DNA from: DASVEG01 sp036380695
GTDB lineage: Bacteria; Actinomycetota; Acidimicrobiia; Acidimicrobiales; CADCTF01
Direction of reading: 5' to 3'
Length of the DNA: 6,365 nt
NCBI GenBank assembly: GCA_036380695.1
Contig: DASVEG010000188.1
Location: 1-6,365, forward strand
The first letter of the stretch is position 1. Every line of letters begins with the position of its first letter. Below, piece by piece: positions 1-5,391 of the stretch. The position numbers and the translations under genes are program-made. The notes beneath the pieces were generated by a model. It made no database searches and was not told where the DNA came from. It worked only from the letters and a program-made list of their open reading frames with translations.

Positions 1-1247
1 CGCTGCGGGTCGACGCGGCAGAGGTCGGCGACGCGCATCAGGTACTGGTCGCGTACGAGCTCTTTCGGGTGCTCGCCGACGACGACGAGCGCCGCCTCCG
101 CGGCGCGCGCCCTGCCTTCGGGCGACCGGAGGTCGTCGCCCGCGAGCAGCCGGTCGAGCCGGAACTCGAGGAACGACTTCGCGTCCTTGACCGCTTGCCG
201 CAGCGCCTCCGGGTCGCGGCGGGCGAGGTCGGCGGGATCGGCGCCCTCGGGAAGCGCGGCGACCGCGACGTCGACCTCGTAGCGCTGCTCCCACTCGTAG
301 AAGCGCGAGGCGGCGGACTGGCCCGCGGCGTCGGCGTCGTACGCGAGGACGATCCGGGGCGCGAAGTTCTTGAGGAGCCGGAAGTGCTCGTCGGCCAGCG
401 CGGTGCCGCACGTCGCGACGGCGCGCGGCATCCCCGCCTCGAAGAAGGCGATCACGTCGGTGTAGCCCTCGCACACGATGATCTCGTCGCTGCGCGCCGC
501 GTCTTCCTTCGCCCAGTTGAGCGCGTAGAGGATCCGGCTCTTGGAGTACAGCTTCGTCTCTGGGCTGTTCTTGTACTTCGGGCCGTCGCCACCGGGGAGG
601 ATGCGCCCGCCGAACGCGACCGCGCGACCTGAGGGGTCGTAGATCGGGAACAGCACGCGCCCGCGGAACGTGTCCTGCTTGCGCCCCGCCTTGTTCACGA
701 ACCCCAGGCCCGTGTCGGTCAGCACGTCTTCGGGCACGTCGAGGTCGCGGCACAACGCGTCCCACTCGTCCGGCGCCCACCCGATGCGGAACCGCTCGAC
801 GACGCCGCGGTCGTAGCCGCGCGAGCGGAGGTACCCACGCGCGTGGCCGGCATCGGGCGACTCGAGCAGGCGCCGGTGGTAGAAGTCGACCGCCCGCTCG
901 ACCGCTTCGTGGAGCACCGTGCGGCGCTGGCGCTCCTGGCCAACCTTCGCGTCGTCGTACCGCAGCTGGATGCCGTAACGGCCGGCCAGCCACTCGACCG
1001 CGCCGACGAAGTCGAGGTGGTGCGTGTGCTCGACGAACCGGATGATGTCACCGCTCGCGCCGCAACCGAAGCAGTGGTACAGCTTCAGCTCGGCGTTGAT
1101 GCCGAACGACGGCGACTTCTCGCTGTGGAACGGACACAGCCCTTGCCACCGGCGCCCGACCTTCTTGAGCGCGAGCTGCTCGCTGGCGATCTGGACGAAG
1201 TCGGCGGCGGCCTTGACCCGCTCGATGTCCTCGTCGACGATCCCCAC
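1..1247 (-). CDS. dnaG: DNA primase DnaG, C-terminus cut off by the window edge
   Basis: DnaG synthesises the RNA primers for lagging-strand DNA replication and works with the DnaB helicase at the fork. About 415 residues are readable. An N-terminal CHC2 zinc ribbon has ligands C38, H41 (CPFH), C59 and C62 (CFGC). The primase core holds a basic stretch around KYKNSPETK, followed by the TOPRIM domain with EGYTDV at 260-265 and YDADAAG at 303-309. E260, D304 and D306 correspond to the catalytic acidic residues of the family. The frame stays open to the left edge. Full-length primases are about 580-640 aa, so the C-terminal helicase-interaction domain lies outside. The start is taken as GTG at 1247, giving MGIVDEDIERVK, which matches where the family begins. 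In-frame TTG (1277) and GTG (1301) are alternatives that add 10 or 18 Ala/Pro/Gly-rich residues. No good Shine-Dalgarno precedes any of them. The gene diverges from the B12-binding regulator. In many actinobacteria a primary sigma-factor gene lies nearby, but none is visible here. Confidence 0.97.
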   Translation of the reverse strand, partial: MGIVDEDIERVKAAADFVQIASEQLALKKVGRRWQGLCPFHSEKSPSFGINAELKLYHCFGCGASGDIIRFVEHTHHLDFVGAVEWLAGRYGIQLRYDDAKVGQERQRRTVLHEAVERAVDFYHRRLLESPDAGHARGYLRSRGYDRGVVERFRIGWAPDEWDALCRDLDVPEDVLTDTGLGFVNKAGRKQDTFRGRVLFPIYDPSGRAVAFGGRILPGGDGPKYKNSPETKLYSKSRILYALNWAKEDAARSDEIIVCEGYTDVIAFFEAGMPRAVATCGTALADEHFRLLKNFAPRIVLAYDADAAGQSAASRFYEWEQRYEVDVAVAALPEGADPADLARRDPEALRQAVKDAKSFLEFRLDRLLAGDDLRSPEGRARAAEAALVVVGEHPKELVRDQYLMRVADLCRVDPQ

Positions 1248-1286
1248 GCGCGGGACCGTACCAGCGGGGTGCGCCAACGCCGCCGT

Positions 1287-1302
1287 GGCGCCGGCCGGCA
1301 CC
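1287..1302. repeat. GC-rich near-perfect palindrome in the dnaG leader
   Basis: The 16 bases read GGCGCCGGCCGGCACC on the plus strand. The inner ten, GCCGGCCGGC, are a perfect palindrome, and only one pair of the outer arms is mismatched. In minus-strand RNA that pair becomes a permitted G-U, so a short hairpin could form in the dnaG 5' leader, or inside the coding sequence if the upstream GTG at 1301 is used. In a genome this GC-rich, such palindromes arise often by chance. A function is not claimed. Confidence 0.3.
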
Positions 1303-1317
1303 GGGGCGATAAAGAAC

Positions 1318-1329
1318 GCTGAATTCGGC
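1318..1329. promoter_or_regulatory. Candidate operator dyad centred on GAATTC
   Basis: GCTGAATTCGGC is a 12-bp dyad with a single mismatched pair. It lies within the AT-richer island immediately upstream of the TAAGTT -10 candidate of the regulator gene. Regulators of the MerR/CarH class commonly bind dyads that overlap the promoters of divergent or own genes, so autoregulation is plausible. This rests only on position and symmetry. A single 12-bp imperfect dyad has no statistical weight by itself. Confidence 0.22.
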
Positions 1330-1335
1330 TAAGTT
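1330..1335 (+). promoter_or_regulatory. Possible -10 element for a leaderless regulator transcript
   Basis: TAAGTT fits the actinobacterial TANNNT -10 pattern. Its last base lies 3 nt before the GTG at 1339 and 6 nt before the next in-frame GTG at 1342. Transcription would therefore begin at or next to the start codon, giving a leaderless mRNA, which is common in actinobacteria. This would also explain the absence of a Shine-Dalgarno sequence. No -35 hexamer resembling TTGACA is seen 16-18 bp upstream, so the call is weak. Confidence 0.25.
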
Positions 1336-1338
1336 GGC

Positions 1339-2127
1339 GTGGTGGACCTACAGACCGCGGCGACACGACTCGGGGTCCACTACCAAACGGCGTACCGCTG
1401 GGTCCGCGAGGGCTCGTTGCGCGCGGTCAAGCACGGGTCGTCGTACGAGATCGACGACGCCGACCTCGAGACGTTCCGGGCCCAGCGCGAGGCGCCGACT
1501 CCCCCGCCGAAGCGGGCCAACGTGCGGAGCTGGGACCATCACGTCGCCCGGTTGTACGAGCACCTCGTTGCCGGCGACGAGCTGGCGGCGAGAGCCGCCG
1601 TCGACCGCTTGCGCGAGGGTGGCATCGACCCGCTGACGCTGTGCGAGGAGCTGTTCGCGCCCGCGCTCCGTCGCGTCGGCGACGAATGGGCGCGCGGCGC
1701 GGTGTCGGTGGCGGTCGAGCACCGAGCTTCGGCGATCTGCGACCGCCTGCTCGCGCGCGTGGCGGTCCACCCCCGTGGTCGGCCGCGTGGCGTCGCCGTC
1801 GTCGCCACCTCGGTGGGCGAGGAGCATGCGATCCCCGCGTGCATGGCCGCGCTCGCCCTCAGGCACGACCGGTGGCAGGTGCACCACCTCGGCACGCAGG
1901 TGCCGACCCCCGACCTCCTCGACCTCGTGCGCGCGCTCGATGCCGACGTCGTCGTCATCGCGAACACGAACCCGTCCGCCATCGCGAGCAGCGACACCGT
2001 GGCGAGCGTGGTCCGCGCGTCGACCAAGGCGGAGGTGTTGGTCGGAGGCCCTGGCGAATCGCTCCGTTCGCTGATCGAGCTCGCCCGCTCGGTCAGCGCA
2101 GGTGGCGTTCGAACCAGTCGAGGATGA
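1339..2127 (+). CDS. Helix-turn-helix regulator with a CarH-like cobalamin-binding module
   Basis: The predicted product is a 262-aa cytoplasmic transcription regulator sensing a cobalamin, possibly light through adenosylcobalamin as in CarH/LitR. Residues 3-48 form a short excisionase/MerR-like HTH (TAATRLGVHYQTAYRWVREG, then a KHGSSYEID wing). A Pro-rich linker (52-60) leads to a four-helix cap at about 64-142, with W117-x9-E127-H128, the CarH Wx9EH signature. A Rossmann B12-binding fold follows at about 150-252, with G160-E-E-H163, where H163 is the predicted lower cobalt ligand, and GG at 236-237. The H128-H163 spacing (35) equals the H142-H177 spacing of Thermus CarH as I recall it. Oddities: the residue after W117 is Ala, where CarH has its second cobalt-ligating His; the ExHxxG motif ends in Pro; the SxL motif is not evident; and the DNA-binding domain is shorter than a full MerR domain. 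The start may be GTG 1339 or GTG 1342; no Shine-Dalgarno is seen. The gene diverges from dnaG and overlaps the S9 gene tail to tail. It could instead sense B12 without light. Confidence 0.88.
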   Translation: MVDLQTAATRLGVHYQTAYRWVREGSLRAVKHGSSYEIDDADLETFRAQREAPTPPPKRANVRSWDHHVARLYEHLVAGDELAARAAVDRLREGGIDPLTLCEELFAPALRRVGDEWARGAVSVAVEHRASAICDRLLARVAVHPRGRPRGVAVVATSVGEEHAIPACMAALALRHDRWQVHHLGTQVPTPDLLDLVRALDADVVVIANTNPSAIASSDTVASVVRASTKAEVLVGGPGESLRSLIELARSVSAGGVRTSRG

Positions 2128-4063
2128 CCTCGAGCCGTTCGACCCGGTGACGGGGTGCGCCGCTGCGCGAGAGCTCGTGGCTCTCGCCGGGAAAGCGCAC
2201 GAACTCGACGTCCCGGCCGGAGAGCTTCAGCCGCAGGAAGAGGTCTTCGGCCTGCTCTATCGGGCAGCGCAGGTCGTTCTCCGAGTGGAGGATCAACAAC
2301 GGCGTGGCGATGTCCCGCCAGTACGTCGTCGGTGACTGCCGCACGAACTCGTCGGGGTCGTCGAGGTGCGACGCGCCGATGTAGCCCGCGGGGAACTGCG
2401 CGCCGATGTCGGACGTGTGGGCGAAGGTCAGGAGGTTGTTGCACGCGCGCTCGGAGACAGCGGCCTTGAACCTGTCGGTGTGCCCGACGACCCATGAGGT
2501 CATGTACCCGCCGTACGAGCCGCCCATCACGCCGAACCGGTCGCCGTCGAGGAAGTCGAACTGCTGCAGCGCGGCGTCGGCGATCGCGATCACGTCTTCG
2601 TAGTCGACGCCTCCCCACCCCGAGCCAGGATCGTCGGTCGCCTTCGGCCCGCGGATCGCGCGCGAGAACGCCTCCGAGTACCCGGACGAGCCGCGGGGGT
2701 TGCCGTAGACGACGGCGTACCCGGCGGAGGCTTGCACCTGGAACTCGTCGAAGAAGCGGTTGCCGTACTGGCTGAACGGCCCGCCGTGAATGTTCAGGAC
2801 GACCGGGCACTTCTCGCCTGCCGCGAGGGCGGGCGGGCGCATGACCCACGCGTCGATGGCGGTGCCGTCCGCGGAGGTCGCCACGAAGCGTTCCGGTTCG
2901 GACACGCGGTGGCGCGATGCATACGTCGCAGCGTGCGCCGTCAGGCATCGCTCCTCGCCGCCGACGAGCACGAACACGTCGGCGAGCGTCGTCGCCCCGC
3001 TCGCGGTGAAGGCCAGCGTGCCGCCGGCCATGTCGAACCCGGTGACCTGCCGTTCACCCGTCACGACGGCGACGGGCGGGCCACCGTCGAGCCCGACGCG
3101 ATACAGCGGGACGTTCCCGCCTTCGTCCACCTGGAAGAGGAGCGTGTCGCCGTCCCACAGAGGTTCACGAGCGCCGGCCAGGTACGGCGCGCAGTGGAGG
3201 TCGAGCACGGTCGTGAGGAGGCGTTCGGTAGACGCCGGGTCGGCAGCGGTGACGTCGACGACGCCGACCTGCCCGTGGCGCATCATCGAGTGACGGTCGC
3301 CCCAGACGAAGGCAACGTGCGTGCCGTCCGGGCTGAATGCCGGCTGCCCGTGCAACGTGGAGCCCGTGGTGAGCTGCTCGATCTCGCCGCCCCCGATGGC
3401 AAGCCGGTAGAGATGGGTCGACAGGTCGGTGTCCCACGTCGGCGTCCGCGCCGCGGAAAACACGACGGTGAGCCCGTCGGGCGACACCGTCACGCCGGCG
3501 TCCGCGAACGGCCCGGTGGTGAGCTCGCGGACCTCGCCGGCGCGGTCGCCGTCGACGGCGATGACGAAGACGTGCTTCGGCCGGTCGATGGTCCACCCAA
3601 CGTTGTCGAGCCGGAAGGCGACTCGGTCGACGCGTCGCGGCGGCCGGTCCCGATCTTTCTCCGGGCCGTAGTACGCCTCGTCACGGTGGCGTGTGGTGAA
3701 GACGAGCGCCGAGCCGTCGGGCGTCCAGGAGAGGTCGTCGACCTCCTCCGGCAAGCGAGCGATCTCGTAGGACGCGCCGCCCTCGACGTCGGCGACGACG
3801 ATCGCGCTCCCCTGCTCGTCCGGATGGGAGACGTACGCGAGACGCATCCCGTCCGGTGACCAGCGCGGCTTGCCGTCGCGGTCGTCGCCGGTCGTGAGCG
3901 GGATGGGCGGCAGGTCGGGGTCGAGGCCCGTGACCCAGATCGCCGTCCGGTAGAGGTTCGTCGCGAGGTCGGGCCTGGTGACGACGAACGCGATCGTCGC
4001 GCCGTCGGGCGACACCCGCGGGTCGGACGCCTCGACGAGGTCCCCGACGTCGGAGGGCTTCAC
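2093..4063 (-). CDS. S9-family serine peptidase (prolyl oligopeptidase / acylaminoacyl-peptidase type)
   Basis: This 656-aa enzyme should hydrolyse short peptides, releasing dipeptides or blocked N-terminal residues; the exact specificity cannot be read from sequence. The N-terminal half (about 1-385) is a beta-propeller with TolB-like SPDG/TPDG turns at 18, 69, 114, 194 and 244. Such propellers gate the active site and exclude folded proteins. The C-terminal alpha/beta-hydrolase domain (about 390-656) has the oxyanion HGG at 426-428, the nucleophile elbow GGSYGG with S516, acid D597 (SEND) and base H629 (GESH), so the triad is complete. No signal peptide or membrane segment is seen, which indicates a cytoplasmic enzyme. 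The GTG start at 4063 overlaps the tldE stop in GTGA, giving a translationally coupled start preceded by a G-rich stretch. Reading further upstream in this frame gives only an out-of-frame image of tldE. The 3' end overlaps the convergent regulator by 35 bp. Family assignment is firm; the substrate is unknown. Confidence 0.95.
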   Translation of the reverse strand: MKPSDVGDLVEASDPRVSPDGATIAFVVTRPDLATNLYRTAIWVTGLDPDLPPIPLTTGDDRDGKPRWSPDGMRLAYVSHPDEQGSAIVVADVEGGASYEIARLPEEVDDLSWTPDGSALVFTTRHRDEAYYGPEKDRDRPPRRVDRVAFRLDNVGWTIDRPKHVFVIAVDGDRAGEVRELTTGPFADAGVTVSPDGLTVVFSAARTPTWDTDLSTHLYRLAIGGGEIEQLTTGSTLHGQPAFSPDGTHVAFVWGDRHSMMRHGQVGVVDVTAADPASTERLLTTVLDLHCAPYLAGAREPLWDGDTLLFQVDEGGNVPLYRVGLDGGPPVAVVTGERQVTGFDMAGGTLAFTASGATTLADVFVLVGGEERCLTAHAATYASRHRVSEPERFVATSADGTAIDAWVMRPPALAAGEKCPVVLNIHGGPFSQYGNRFFDEFQVQASAGYAVVYGNPRGSSGYSEAFSRAIRGPKATDDPGSGWGGVDYEDVIAIADAALQQFDFLDGDRFGVMGGSYGGYMTSWVVGHTDRFKAAVSERACNNLLTFAHTSDIGAQFPAGYIGASHLDDPDEFVRQSPTTYWRDIATPLLILHSENDLRCPIEQAEDLFLRLKLSGRDVEFVRFPGESHELSRSGAPRHRVERLEVILDWFERHLR

Positions 4064-5391
4064 CCGCGCGCCCCGCCCGTGAAGTTCCACGACGCGAGGC
4101 GCACCGACGGCACGTGGGTGACGGTGTCGCCGAACCCCAGCCGGGCGGACACGTCGTTCCCCACGGCGAGGACCTTGCCGGGGCCGAGGCCGGCGACGAA
4201 CGACTGCGTGAAGCGAAGGTTGCGAACGGGGCGCGCCACGCGGCCGTCCTCGACGAGGAACAGTCCGTTGCGCGTGAGCCCGGTGACCACCTGCGTCTTC
4301 GGGTCGAGGATGCGCGTGTAGTGGAACTCGGTGACGAGCAGTCCGCGCTCCACCTGCGCGACCAGGTCGTCGGCCGAGGTGTCGCCGCCCGCCATGAACA
4401 CGTTCCGGGGAACCGCGCCGATCGATGCGTCGCCCGTCGCGTGGCCGGTGCTCGCGACGCCGGCCTTCCGCCCGGTACGGCGGTCGTGGACGATGCCGGT
4501 GGTGACGCCAGCGGTCACGAGGTCGACCCGCTGCTTTGGCGTGCCCTCGAGGTCGTACGTGTACCCGATGGCTCGCGGGTCGCTGGCGTCGTCCCACCAC
4601 GAGATGCGCTCGTCGAACTGCTGCTCCCCGAGGTGGACGAACGAGGTGCCGTCGGCGACCGACTTGGCGTTGAAGCCGAGCGCGCCGAGGAAGACGAGCA
4701 TGTTCGCGACGCAACCTGGGCGGAGCACGACCTCGTAGTGGCCGGGCTCGACGTCGACCGCGTCGTCCTGAGAGGTCGCGTTGGCCGCGGCCGCTGCCCC
4801 TGCGGCACCGCCGTCGACCTCGGACACCCGCGCGCTGGTGGCGTGCCCAGACCCGTCGGCGGTCGCGGTCCGATGGATACCGTCGAGCGCGGCGAAGGAG
4901 AACCGGCCCTGCAGGCGCTGCCCCGCGGTGTTCGCGAACGCGCCATCGATGGCGGTGGTCGTGCAGAAGCCTGCTCCGTCGAGCCCAGGGCCGGCCTCCA
5001 CGAACGCGCGCACGATCGCCGCGCGGTCGTCGGGCGTGGCGTCGACCGTCTCGTCGTGCCACGCGGGCGAGGCGGCCGCCGCGGCGGGCGGCGCGAGCCC
5101 TGCGTAGTCGGGGTCCGGCGGCACGAGACGCGCAGCCTCGAGCGTGCGCGCCACGAGGTGTTCGAGCGCGCCGTCGTCGGTGCGCGTCGTGGACGCGGAG
5201 GCAACGCGACCGTCGACCGCCACCCGCAACGCGACCTTCCCCGACTCCTCCGCGACGTTCTGGTGGATGAACGAGTTGGCGAACCGGGTCAGCCCCGACC
5301 GGTCGTGCTGCGCCGACACCGCTGCTTCGGCGCGGTCGCCGACGAGGTCGAGGACCCGGTCGCAGATGTCGACGAGCTCGCTCCCGCTCAT
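4060..5391 (-). CDS. tldE: TldE/PmbA-family subunit of the TldD-TldE peptidase
   Basis: TldE (PmbA) pairs with TldD to form a heterodimeric zinc peptidase that takes unfolded peptides. In Escherichia coli the pair processes the microcin B17 precursor and degrades the CcdA antitoxin. The 443-aa product has the usual family length. It has the N-terminal alpha/beta domain, including the RFANSFIHQN segment at 36-45, where the family places its conserved strand. An Ala/Pro-rich linker at 99-110 follows. The C-terminal half contains LRPGCVANML (223-232), DPKTQVVTG (363-371) and NLRFTQSF (391-398), all typical of PmbA-like proteins. There is no HExxxH motif, as expected for the non-catalytic partner. 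The ATG at 5391 overlaps the tldD stop (ATGA) and is preceded by a good Shine-Dalgarno. An in-frame ATG at 5664 would add 91 residues, but those read the tldD C-terminus out of frame and are rejected. The stop overlaps the S9 start. Confidence 0.94.
   Translation of the reverse strand: MSGSELVDICDRVLDLVGDRAEAAVSAQHDRSGLTRFANSFIHQNVAEESGKVALRVAVDGRVASASTTRTDDGALEHLVARTLEAARLVPPDPDYAGLAPPAAAAASPAWHDETVDATPDDRAAIVRAFVEAGPGLDGAGFCTTTAIDGAFANTAGQRLQGRFSFAALDGIHRTATADGSGHATSARVSEVDGGAAGAAAAANATSQDDAVDVEPGHYEVVLRPGCVANMLVFLGALGFNAKSVADGTSFVHLGEQQFDERISWWDDASDPRAIGYTYDLEGTPKQRVDLVTAGVTTGIVHDRRTGRKAGVASTGHATGDASIGAVPRNVFMAGGDTSADDLVAQVERGLLVTEFHYTRILDPKTQVVTGLTRNGLFLVEDGRVARPVRNLRFTQSFVAGLGPGKVLAVGNDVSARLGFGDTVTHVPSVRLASWNFTGGARG

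Larger units (their letters stand above)
1248..1338. promoter_or_regulatory. Divergent intergenic region between dnaG and the B12-binding regulator
   Basis: This is the only real non-coding gap in the window and must carry the promoters of both divergent genes unless dnaG starts upstream at 1277 or 1301. It has two parts. The dnaG-proximal half is extremely GC-rich and includes a palindrome at 1287-1302. The regulator-proximal part (about 1308-1335) is an AT-richer island with a GAATTC-centred dyad and a TANNNT-type -10 candidate. On the minus strand no convincing -35/-10 pair for dnaG is seen; a TTTATC at 1308-1313 is at best weak. Confidence 0.55.

Noticed and set aside
69..632. Plus-strand open frame of 187 codons opposite dnaG
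   Set aside because: It is antisense to the primase TOPRIM region, which has intact catalytic motifs; its own translation has no recognisable features.
2118..2133. Hairpin TCGAGG-ATGA-CCTCGA at the regulator stop codon, considered as a bidirectional terminator
   Set aside because: The stem is only 6 bp, no T-tract follows on either strand, and it lies in codons of the S9 C-terminal helix, so chance symmetry is the simpler explanation.
1539..2948. Minus-strand open frame of 469 codons spanning the regulator and S9 3' end
   Set aside because: It reads the S9 gene in the wrong frame and then runs antisense through the regulator; no family pattern appears.
2732..3859. Plus-strand open frame of 375 codons opposite the S9 peptidase
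   Set aside because: It is a shadow of the S9 gene: low-complexity Arg/Val/Asp-rich translation, no motif, and full overlap with a conserved enzyme.
4064..5062. Upstream extension of the S9 reading frame, giving a 989-aa product
   Set aside because: The extra 333 codons read tldE out of frame and give Arg-rich nonsense. The family N-terminus (KPSDVGDLVEASDP) begins right after the GTG at 4063.
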